A stretch of DNA of 64,000 bases from Flavobacterium sp. Root420 (GTDB lineage Bacteria; Bacteroidota; Bacteroidia; Flavobacteriales; Flavobacteriaceae): assembly GCF_001427905.1 (NCBI RefSeq), contig NZ_LMEF01000029.1:62001-126000 (forward strand), read 5' to 3'. Position 1 is the stretch's first letter; each line of letters begins with the position of its first letter. Made by a program: the position numbers and the translations under genes. Below the pieces are notes generated by a model. That model made no database searches. It saw nothing but the letters and a program-made list of their open reading frames with translations, and had not been told where the DNA came from. Of the stretch, positions 7,321 to 15,309 are shown in pieces.

Positions 7321-10263
7321 ATGAAAATAATTAAAACCAAATTTTTACTTTTATTATTCTTACTTCCTTTTTGTGTTTTTGCTCAGAACACAATTGGCGG
7401 AGTTGTACTGGAAAAAGCGTCCGGGCAGCCCATACCAGGAGTAAACATAAAAGTATCAGGGGCAAACATCAGTGCCTCTACAGATTTTGACGGAAAATTT
7501 CAATTATCCGGAGTAAAAGCAGATAGTAAAATTACGTTTTCTTATACTGGCTATTCCACTCAAACTATTCCGGTTGCCGGACAAAAAAACATAACCGTAT
7601 ATCTTGAAGAAGATAATAATCAACTAAAAGAAGTAGTGGTGCAGGTAGGTTACGGGAGCGTTAAAAAGAAAGATGCAACAGGGTCTGTTACCGCACTTAC
7701 GACCAAAGACTTTAACAAAGGAAATAATATTACAACAGAAAATCTGCTGAACGGAAGGGTAGCTGGTTTAACAGTAAATTCAACGGGTGCTCCGGGGTCT
7801 AGTTCTCAAATTAGAATTCGAGGAGGAAGTTCGCTTTTTGCAAGTAATGATCCACTTATTGTTATCGACGGATTACCTCTTGACAATACTACCAATACAG
7901 GATCTTCTTCCTTTTTAGCCTCATTAAACCCTGCAACTGTAGAATCTATTACGGTTTTAAAAGATGCATCGGCTTCTGCAATTTACGGTTCTCGTGCCTC
8001 CAATGGTGTTATTATTATAACGACTAAAAAAGGAAGCAAAACATTATCGGTAGATTATAATGTACAATATGCTGCAGGTACGCTAACTAAAACGGTTGAT
8101 GTTTTTAGTGCAGATGAATTTAGAAGTGTTATTGCAGACAGAAGAAGCGATGATCTAAGTAAACTGGGAACTGCAAATACAGACTGGCAAAAAGCAATTT
8201 ACCGAAACACCGGAACGGTAGATCAAAGTTTAGCGGTTAGAGGAAGTTTATTCAATATCATTCCAACAAGTTTAACGTTGGGAAATACAGATCAGCAAGG
8301 GTTGCGTTTAACCAATAATTTTAAAAGAAACACGGTTGGTTTAGTAATGAATCCGACTTTCCTTGACAATCATTTAAAATTGAGACTTTCGGCCAATTAT
8401 ACTGACGAAAAAAACAGATTTACAGATGCTGTCGAAGGAGCTGCTATTGGTTTTGACCCAACTCAGCCCATAAAAGTGGAGGGTGCACCTTACGGAGGTT
8501 ATTTTGAATATACTACCGGGATTGATGCCAACGGAAATTATCCGTTAGTTTCGACTGCAGCAAGAAACCCTGTTTCGCAATTGCTGAATACAAATGACAG
8601 AGGAACAAATGACCGAATTTTTGGAAATTTTGAAATCGATTATAAATTTCATTTTTTACCTGCTTTAAGAGCTGTTGTAAATGTTGGTTATGATGAATCG
8701 AATGGAGAGAGAAGAAGATTGGTTGGCGCTGATGCCGGTTCTGCTCCATCAAATAACAACATTCCATACGGGACAAATGAATATACAGAAGCAACCAGAA
8801 AAAACAAATTATTAGATACTTATTTAGTTTATAATAAAACTTTTAATGCATTGAATTTTGAAATGACGGGTGGTTATTCGTATCAAAAATTTCAAAGCTC
8901 AAAATTTGAAACCGGCAATATTTTAAACCCGGATTTACCCTCAACATTTCCTGAAACTACTCTGGATACAGATGTTGTTTTATTAGGATTCTTTGCCAGA
9001 ACAAATTTAAATTTCAGGGATAAATATTTATTAACGCTGTCTTATAGAAGAGATGGTTCTTCAAGATTTGAAGAAGCAAATCGTTGGGGGAATTTCCCTT
9101 CTGTAGCTTTTGCATGGAAAATCAAAGAAGATTTCTTTAAAGAAAGTACAATATTATCTGACTTAAAATTGAGATTAAGTTATGGTATTACAGGACAACA
9201 AGATATTCCTGAGCCAAACGGATATTTACAAAAATACCAGATGGGTGGTGGAAATTCTGAGTATTATTTTGGAAACAGTCCAATTCCGGTTGCACTTCCC
9301 TCAAAAAGAACAAACAATTTGAAATGGGAAGAAACCACTTCCTATAATGCAGGTCTTGATTTTGGTTTTTTAAACAATCGCTTATCTGCAGGACTTGATG
9401 TTTATTACAAAGAATCTAAAGATTTATTAGTAAATGCAGCCATATCTGATGGTAGTAATTTCTCTAACCGCGTGTATCAAAACGTGGGCAGCTTTACCAC
9501 AAAAGGGGTCGAGTTTACGATTAATGCGAATGCGGTAAAAACAGAGAATTTCAATTGGAATATGAATTTTAATGTATCCAAATTTGAAAGAAGAATCAAA
9601 AATCTGGTAAACGGAAGCGATATCTTTTTAGGAGACAACATTGCAGGAACAGGAACTCCGGGACAGATTTTCAGAGAAGGTTACACTCCTTATTCTTTCT
9701 ACGTATACAAACAATTATACAACAATGAAGGAAAACCAATTGAAGGCGCTTTTGTAGATTTAAATGGCGATAATGTCAAAAATGATTCAGATAAATACAT
9801 TTATAATAATCCGGATCCAGATTTTACTTTAGGATTTGCATCCAATATGAATTACAAAAAATTCGATTTTTCATTTAATTTAAGAGCCAGTATTGGTAAC
9901 CGAATTTTTAATGCCGTAGATGCCAGCAGAGCGCAATATGACGCTATGGAAAACGGAGGGGTTTTAAGTAATATTCCATCTCAGGTAACAGAAACTAATT
10001 TTCAGACTACCTCAAATGTTGTATTGTCAGATCTTTATATAGAGAATGCCTCTTTCTTAAAGATGGACAATATTACATTAGGATACACCTTAAACAACTG
10101 GTTAAACAGCAAAGCCTCGTTAAGAATGTCGACTGGAGTTCAGAACGTTTTTGTCATTACAAAATACAGCGGTTTAGATCCTGAAATTACGAATAATGGT
10201 GTAGACAAAACCATTTATCCTAGACAACGATCTGTTTTATTTGGTCTTAATCTTAAATTTTAA
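7321..10263 (+). CDS. SusC/RagA-family TonB-dependent outer-membrane transporter
   Basis: A 980-aa protein with a Sec signal peptide (cleavage after VFAQ, about residue 22). An N-terminal carboxypeptidase-regulatory-like domain (about 24-105) leads to the family-typical segment VVVQVGYGSVKKKDATGSV. A plug domain follows (about 115-225, with LNGRVAGL, IRIRGGSS, DPLIVIDG and ILKDASA-type motifs, here VLKDASASAIYGSRASNGV) and then a 22-strand barrel to the C-terminus. It imports glycan oligomers across the outer membrane using TonB energy, with the SusD protein encoded 5 bases downstream as its lid. The enzymes in the operon suggest galacto-oligosaccharides as substrate. It is the first gene of the operon and is probably induced by the divergent HTCS. 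Confidence 0.96.
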   Translation: MKIIKTKFLLLLFLLPFCVFAQNTIGGVVLEKASGQPIPGVNIKVSGANISASTDFDGKFQLSGVKADSKITFSYTGYSTQTIPVAGQKNITVYLEEDNNQLKEVVVQVGYGSVKKKDATGSVTALTTKDFNKGNNITTENLLNGRVAGLTVNSTGAPGSSSQIRIRGGSSLFASNDPLIVIDGLPLDNTTNTGSSSFLASLNPATVESITVLKDASASAIYGSRASNGVIIITTKKGSKTLSVDYNVQYAAGTLTKTVDVFSADEFRSVIADRRSDDLSKLGTANTDWQKAIYRNTGTVDQSLAVRGSLFNIIPTSLTLGNTDQQGLRLTNNFKRNTVGLVMNPTFLDNHLKLRLSANYTDEKNRFTDAVEGAAIGFDPTQPIKVEGAPYGGYFEYTTGIDANGNYPLVSTAARNPVSQLLNTNDRGTNDRIFGNFEIDYKFHFLPALRAVVNVGYDESNGERRRLVGADAGSAPSNNNIPYGTNEYTEATRKNKLLDTYLVYNKTFNALNFEMTGGYSYQKFQSSKFETGNILNPDLPSTFPETTLDTDVVLLGFFARTNLNFRDKYLLTLSYRRDGSSRFEEANRWGNFPSVAFAWKIKEDFFKESTILSDLKLRLSYGITGQQDIPEPNGYLQKYQMGGGNSEYYFGNSPIPVALPSKRTNNLKWEETTSYNAGLDFGFLNNRLSAGLDVYYKESKDLLVNAAISDGSNFSNRVYQNVGSFTTKGVEFTINANAVKTENFNWNMNFNVSKFERRIKNLVNGSDIFLGDNIAGTGTPGQIFREGYTPYSFYVYKQLYNNEGKPIEGAFVDLNGDNVKNDSDKYIYNNPDPDFTLGFASNMNYKKFDFSFNLRASIGNRIFNAVDASRAQYDAMENGGVLSNIPSQVTETNFQTTSNVVLSDLYIENASFLKMDNITLGYTLNNWLNSKASLRMSTGVQNVFVITKYSGLDPEITNNGVDKTIYPRQRSVLFGLNLKF

Positions 10264-10268
10264 TAAAG

Positions 10269-11876
10269 ATGAAAAAATATATTTTAATAACAATTTTAGC
10301 AGTGACTACCGTTTTTCAGTCTTGTACTGATGACTTAAATGTAGTGTCTAAAGATGATGACGTTCTTTCGTCTGATGTTTTATTTTCGACTCCGGACGGA
10401 TATAAAAAAGCTTTCGCAGGAGTATACGGAAATTTAACTTTAACAGGAGTACTTGGCCCTGATAATTCTTCGCTTGAAGGTGTAGATGCAGGAACAAGCC
10501 AGTTTACAAGATGTTTATTGTACCTGCAGGAATTAACAACAGACGAATTGGTTTGGAGTTATGAAAATGACGGAGGAACCGCAGAATTACAACGCAATAT
10601 CTGGACGGCGGCAAATCCTGTTATTTTAGGAATGTTTAGCAGAACGATGGTTTCTGTTTCTTATGCAAACGAATTTTTACGTCAGAGTACACCGGAGAAA
10701 CTAAGTTCAAGAGGCATTACTGATGCTGCAACTTTGGCCGATATAGAACTTTACCGTAAAGAAGTTCGTGTTTTAAGAGCGTATGCTTATTATAACATGA
10801 TGGATTTATTTGGAAAAGCACCCATGTATACCGAAAATGACCCTGTAAATTTTACCGGACCTGAGTTTAACAGAAAACAATTATTTGATTTTATCGAAAC
10901 GGAACTTAAAGCTGTTTTACCCGATTTAAAAGCAGCCAGAACAAATGAATACGGACGACTGGACCAATCTATGGCACGTATGATTTTGGCAAAAATGTAT
11001 TTGAATGCCCAGGTATATGTTCAGGAAAATCGTTTTAATGACTGTATAACAATGTGTAATGAAATTATTGCCGGCGGTCATACTTTAAAACCAAAATACC
11101 TTGACAACTTTAAAGCAGACAACAACACCTCTCAAGAAATCATTTTCGGAATCCAGTCAGATGGTGCAGTTTCTCAAAACTGGGGAGCAACAACGGTTTT
11201 AACAAACGGACAAATTGGTGCATGGGAAAACAATGGTGCTGATTTTGGAATTGGCGGCTGGACAGGAGCACTTAGAATCAGAAAAGAATTTGCTCAAAAA
11301 TTTGACGGGACAAAATTCAGTCAGGATACCAGAAATACAATAGGAAAAGGTGTTCAGGGCGATCCGGCAAAACAAAGATCTATTGATATTGAAGATATTG
11401 GTGTAAAAACACAAGGCTATATTTTATCTAAATTTTCTAATAAAACTTCCACGGGAGTTAACGGCATCAGTTCTACTTATGCAGATACTGATTTTCCATT
11501 ATTCAGATTAGCTGATGTTTATTTAATGTATGCAGAAGCCACTTTACGAGGCGGAAACGGGACAACTACTCAGGCTTTAAATTATGTAAATGCTTTGAGA
11601 CAAAGAGCGAATAGTAACTCGACTGTTGGAAACATTACATTAAGCGAATTAACACTTGATTTTTTAATTGATGAAAGAGCGCGCGAATTGCACTGGGAAG
11701 CACACCGAAGACAAGATTTAATTCGTTTTGGAAAATATACCGGAGGATCTTACAATTGGGCATGGAAAGGAAATTCTTCAAAAGGAATTTCTATTCCTTC
11801 TTACATGAGCGTTTTTCCTATTCCGGAAGGATCATTGGGAGCCAATAGAAATTTGACTCAAAACACGGGTTACTAA
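10269..11876 (+). CDS. SusD/RagB-family glycan-binding lipoprotein
   Basis: A 535-aa protein with a lipobox (Cys19 in VFQSC). The helical SusD architecture is recognisable from an EVRVLRAYAYYNMMDLFGKAPM segment split across about residues 160-180, an RLDQSMARMILAKMYLNA TPR-like stretch, and the C-terminal LIDERARELHWEAHRRQDLIRFGKYTGG signature (read in parts). Such proteins cap the SusC channel and bind the oligosaccharide at the cell surface. It follows the SusC gene with a 5-base gap, so the two are co-translated. It differs clearly from the truncated SusD-like protein at the left edge of the window, which belongs to another subfamily. Confidence 0.95.
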   Translation: MKKYILITILAVTTVFQSCTDDLNVVSKDDDVLSSDVLFSTPDGYKKAFAGVYGNLTLTGVLGPDNSSLEGVDAGTSQFTRCLLYLQELTTDELVWSYENDGGTAELQRNIWTAANPVILGMFSRTMVSVSYANEFLRQSTPEKLSSRGITDAATLADIELYRKEVRVLRAYAYYNMMDLFGKAPMYTENDPVNFTGPEFNRKQLFDFIETELKAVLPDLKAARTNEYGRLDQSMARMILAKMYLNAQVYVQENRFNDCITMCNEIIAGGHTLKPKYLDNFKADNNTSQEIIFGIQSDGAVSQNWGATTVLTNGQIGAWENNGADFGIGGWTGALRIRKEFAQKFDGTKFSQDTRNTIGKGVQGDPAKQRSIDIEDIGVKTQGYILSKFSNKTSTGVNGISSTYADTDFPLFRLADVYLMYAEATLRGGNGTTTQALNYVNALRQRANSNSTVGNITLSELTLDFLIDERARELHWEAHRRQDLIRFGKYTGGSYNWAWKGNSSKGISIPSYMSVFPIPEGSLGANRNLTQNTGY

Positions 11877-11906
11877 AACTTTTTTAAAAACATAAACGAT
11901 ACAAAA

Positions 11907-12974
11907 ATGAAACACATATATAAAATTTTTATAGCTATTGCTTTAGTTACAGGACTTTGGTCTTGTGAAAACGAAACAGATTTGATGATCTTAGAGCCTC
12001 AGGAAGCGGCTTTTTCAATCATTACACCTGAGAATGGTTCTTCGACTATTTTAAATAAAGACACACCTAACAATACCGCCCTGACTTTGACCTGGGAAAA
12101 AGTGAATTACGGAACACCTACTATCGTTACCTATACCGTACAGTTTGCAGCCAGTAATACGGAGTTTGCAGCTCCGGTAGATATTACGTCTTCTACTTCT
12201 ACTCACGCCGCTATTTCAGTAGCTGAGCTTAATGCAAAAGCACTTGAACTTGGCCTTACGGCTGATGTTGAAGGAACAATCGATGTTAGAATTAAATCAA
12301 CGGTTGGAACAACACTTTCAGAACCAAAACTTTCTACGCCCATTACAATCGCATTGACTCCTTACAGAGGTGTATTTCCTAGAATTGATTTGTTTTTAGT
12401 GGGACCTGGCACTGCTGCAGGATGGAGTGTAACGAGCAACAACATGCCAATTTACAGAGATACAAAGGAAAACGCAAAGTTCTATTATACTGGATTTTTT
12501 AATAAAGATGGTTTTAAATTAATTGAGCAAATTGGTTTCTGGGCTCCGGCTTACGGAACAAATGGTGCTAAAGTACAATACAGAGCAACAGAAAGCGATA
12601 CTGACCCGGGTGTGTTTCCAACGCCAGCTTCAGGTTATTATAGTTTTGAAATTAATATTGAAGAATTAACATACAAAATAACACCTTATACAGGACCAAT
12701 GACAACGTATGCGACAATTGGTTTGACGGGATCTGTATTAACAGGCGATGATGCCGGCTGGAACACAGAGGTTTCTTTAGTGAAATCTGCATTTGATGGC
12801 CATATCTGGAAAGTTACTCAAACCTTAAAAGCCGGAAAAATGAAATTCAAAGCAAACAACAGCTGGGATGTAAGCTGGGGCGATAATGGCGGAGATATTA
12901 TTGTTGAGGCTGGAAAATATGAAATCTGGTTCAACGATTTAGATGGCCGTTACATGTTCATAGCAACTCCATAA
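11907..12974 (+). CDS. SusE-like surface glycan-binding lipoprotein
   Basis: A 355-aa lipoprotein (lipobox ending in LWSC, Cys20). The N-terminal part (about 35-150) looks like the SusE Ig-like domain, with LTWEKVNYGTPTIVTYTVQ as a typical strand pair. The second half has two starch-binding-type beta-sandwich repeats, each with a GFFNKDGFKLIEQIGFWAP- or MKFKANNSWDVSWG-type strand as in SusE/SusF modules. The role is to hold polysaccharide at the surface next to SusC/D. It sits directly after SusD and is followed by a strong terminator. The downstream GH genes may therefore be read partly by read-through or from their own promoter. Confidence 0.85.
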   Translation: MKHIYKIFIAIALVTGLWSCENETDLMILEPQEAAFSIITPENGSSTILNKDTPNNTALTLTWEKVNYGTPTIVTYTVQFAASNTEFAAPVDITSSTSTHAAISVAELNAKALELGLTADVEGTIDVRIKSTVGTTLSEPKLSTPITIALTPYRGVFPRIDLFLVGPGTAAGWSVTSNNMPIYRDTKENAKFYYTGFFNKDGFKLIEQIGFWAPAYGTNGAKVQYRATESDTDPGVFPTPASGYYSFEINIEELTYKITPYTGPMTTYATIGLTGSVLTGDDAGWNTEVSLVKSAFDGHIWKVTQTLKAGKMKFKANNSWDVSWGDNGGDIIVEAGKYEIWFNDLDGRYMFIATP

Positions 12975-12994
12975 ATTGAATTTAAAAAAATAAG

Positions 12995-13026
12995 AGAAGC
13001 CTCAATAAGCTTATTTTGAGGCTTCT
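12995..13026 (+). terminator. Intrinsic terminator or attenuator between SusE-like and GH53 genes
   Basis: An 11-bp perfect stem (AGAAGCCTCAA with TTGAGGCTTCT) has a 10-base loop that is itself partly palindromic (TAAGCTTA). A short pyrimidine run follows. It separates the binding/transport genes from the enzyme genes and could set their relative expression. Confidence 0.75.
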
Positions 13027-13086
13027 TCTTTACATTAAAAGAACTTATTTTTAAATTCAAAATCTCATTAATTATAACTCATATTC

Positions 13087-14184
13087 ATGAAAAAATATAT
13101 AAAAATTCTTGGGTTACTGGCTATAACGGCAATTCAATTTTCATGCTCCAATAATGATGCTGCAGACACAGAAGCAGTTAGCCCGCCAGATGCAAGTGAT
13201 ACTTTTATCAGGGCATCAGATGTTTCTTTTTTGCCTCAAATGGAAGCTTTGGGAACTAAATTTTACAGCAACGGCAAAGCCGAAGAAATGCTTACAACAC
13301 TAAAAAATGCCGGTTGTAATACAGTCCGAATTCGTTTATGGAAAAATCCTGTAAATGGGCGTTCTGGTTTAAGCGAAGTAAAGCAACTGGCTCAAAAAGC
13401 AAGGCAGGCTGGTTTAAGAGTCTGGCTTACCGTTCACTATTCTGATAATTGGGCTGATCCCGCAGTGCAGACCATTCCCGAAGAATGGAAAAATTTATCT
13501 TTTACCGATTTAAAAACAGCAGTTTCTGATTATACCGCTACAATAATTACAGAAATCAAGCCCGATATTATTCAAATTGGTAATGAAATAAATAGCGGAC
13601 TATTGTGGCCACAAGGAAATCTAATCAGTAATGAACAACAATGTATCGCTTTATTAAGTGCTGCAAGCGCAACGGTTCGCAGTAAAGCACCAAACACAAA
13701 AATAATGATTCATTATGCAGGTGTAAATGGCGGTGCTACAGATTGGTTTTTTACCAAAATGAAAACGGTTGATTACGATTATATCGGGCTATCTTACTAT
13801 CCTGTTTGGCATGGTAAAGATTTAACAGTGGTAAAAAACACCATTGATGCTTTAGGAAAGAAATTCAGTAAAAAAGTCCTGATTGCAGAAACCGCTTATC
13901 CTTTTACCTTATTACACAATGATCAGACTAATAATATTGTGGGAACAAACGATCAGTTGGTACCTGGGTATCCGGCAACTCCGGCGGGGCAAAGAACTTT
14001 TGTTATGGATATTAAAAACATAGTAAAAACATCCCAATTTGGACAAGGATTTGCGTACTGGGGAGGTGAGTGGGTTGCTTTTAAAGGACCACAATCTACA
14101 AGCGGTTCTACATTCGAAAATCAGGCTTTATATAGTTTTGATAACAACGCCTTATCCGTAATGCAAGCTTTCAGTAAAGATTAA
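13087..14184 (+). CDS. GH53 endo-beta-1,4-galactanase, lipoprotein (first copy)
   Basis: A 365-aa lipoprotein (Cys20 in IQFSC) with a GH53 TIM barrel. It starts with the family-typical ASDVSFLPQMEALG segment and has TVRIRLW and LRVWLTVHYSDNWADP. The acid/base Glu is E167 (QIGNEIN) and the nucleophile is E268 (LIAETAYPF). GH53 enzymes hydrolyse beta-1,4-galactan in pectic arabinogalactan I. The lipid anchor suggests placement on the outer membrane, where it would release oligomers for the SusC/D pair. Its stop codon is 3 bases from the next GH53 gene. The length is normal for a single-domain family member. Confidence 0.92.
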   Translation: MKKYIKILGLLAITAIQFSCSNNDAADTEAVSPPDASDTFIRASDVSFLPQMEALGTKFYSNGKAEEMLTTLKNAGCNTVRIRLWKNPVNGRSGLSEVKQLAQKARQAGLRVWLTVHYSDNWADPAVQTIPEEWKNLSFTDLKTAVSDYTATIITEIKPDIIQIGNEINSGLLWPQGNLISNEQQCIALLSAASATVRSKAPNTKIMIHYAGVNGGATDWFFTKMKTVDYDYIGLSYYPVWHGKDLTVVKNTIDALGKKFSKKVLIAETAYPFTLLHNDQTNNIVGTNDQLVPGYPATPAGQRTFVMDIKNIVKTSQFGQGFAYWGGEWVAFKGPQSTSGSTFENQALYSFDNNALSVMQAFSKD

Positions 14185-14187
14185 AAC

Positions 14188-15219
14188 ATGAAAAAATCGC
14201 TTAAAATTGTATCTTTTTTGATGATAACTGCCGTTCTGTTTACTTCCTGTAAATCTAAAATGGCAAGTGAAAAATATTCTTTTTCAAAAGGAGCAGATGT
14301 AGGCTGGCTGCCGCAAATGGAAGCAACCGGCTATAAATTTTATGATGCAGACGGTGCTGAGAAAGACTGTCTGCAATTATTAAAAGACCGCGGCATAAAT
14401 ACCATCAGGTTGCGCGTCTGGGTAAATCCAAATAATGATAAAGCAAGTGGGCATTGCAGTCCTGAAGAAACTGTTGTCATGGCAGTTCGTGCGCAAAAAA
14501 TGGGAATGCGTATCATGATCGATTTTCATTACAGCGATTCCTGGGCAGATCCCGGCAAACAAAACAAACCCGCTGCATGGGCAAAACATTCTTTTCCGGA
14601 ATTGTTAACCGATGTTTACCAACATACGTATGATGTTTTGCAACTGTTAAAAAAAGCAGGAGTAACGCCGCAATGGGTTCAGGTTGGAAACGAAATTCCG
14701 AGTGGTATGCTTTGGCCGGAAGGACATACAGACAATTTTAATCAGTTGGCACAACTACTTAATAAAGGATATGACGCTACAAAAGCCATCGATCCAAAAA
14801 TTAAAGTTATTGTTCATTTGGATGAAGGAAATAAAAATGAGAAATTTAGATGGTTTTTTGATAAAGCCACTGAAAATAAGGTACAATATGATGTAATTGG
14901 TTTGTCGTATTATCCGTATTGGATCAAAACCGATTATCAAAGCACTATTTTAGATTTAGAAAATAATCTAAAAGACATGGCTTCCCGCTACAACAAAGAA
15001 GTGATGGTGGTCGAAGTTGGTGGTGATTATACATTAGTACAAAACACCAAAGAAATGCTGGAAGCTACTATAAAAGCCGTAAAAAGCGTACCTGATAACA
15101 AAGGTTTAGGCGTTATTTATTGGGAACCACAAGGCGAAAAAAGCTGGAGCGGTTATCAATTAAACGCCTGGCTTCCTGACGGAAAACCATCACCGGCACT
15201 GGATGCTTTTAAAGAATAA
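14188..15219 (+). CDS. GH53 endo-beta-1,4-galactanase, lipoprotein (second copy)
   Basis: A 343-aa lipoprotein (Cys21 in LFTSC) with the same GH53 fold: KGADVGWLPQMEATG, IRLRVWVNP and MIDFHYSDSWADPG. The acid/base Glu is E169 (QVGNEIPSG) and the nucleophile is E276 (VVEVGGDY). It follows the first copy with a 3-base gap, but the two proteins are clearly diverged, so this is an old duplication or separate acquisition rather than a recent copy. They may differ in chain-length preference or in tolerance of side groups. Both catalytic residues are kept, so both should be active. Confidence 0.92.
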   Translation: MKKSLKIVSFLMITAVLFTSCKSKMASEKYSFSKGADVGWLPQMEATGYKFYDADGAEKDCLQLLKDRGINTIRLRVWVNPNNDKASGHCSPEETVVMAVRAQKMGMRIMIDFHYSDSWADPGKQNKPAAWAKHSFPELLTDVYQHTYDVLQLLKKAGVTPQWVQVGNEIPSGMLWPEGHTDNFNQLAQLLNKGYDATKAIDPKIKVIVHLDEGNKNEKFRWFFDKATENKVQYDVIGLSYYPYWIKTDYQSTILDLENNLKDMASRYNKEVMVVEVGGDYTLVQNTKEMLEATIKAVKSVPDNKGLGVIYWEPQGEKSWSGYQLNAWLPDGKPSPALDAFKE

Positions 15220-15235
15220 AAATTTAAAATTAAAT

Positions 15236-15294
15236 TTCACTATTAAGATATTAAGTTTCATAAAGCTAAATTATCTTAATATCTTAATGGTGAA
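15236..15294. repeat. 20-bp inverted repeat between GH53 and GH2 genes
   Basis: The arms TTCACTATTAAGATATTAAG (15236-15255) and CTTAATATCTTAATGGTGAA (15275-15294) are complementary with a single mismatch and enclose a 19-base loop. It fills almost the whole gap between two co-directional genes. It could be a weak terminator, an mRNA-stabilising hairpin or a small dispersed repeat. It lacks a strong T-run. Confidence 0.55.
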
Positions 15295-15309
15295 AAAATA
15301 AAACAGAAA

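Noticed and set aside
8513..8794. Minus-strand ORF within SusC and similar overlapping frames elsewhere
   Set aside because: They lie inside well-supported genes on the other strand or frame and show no domain features.
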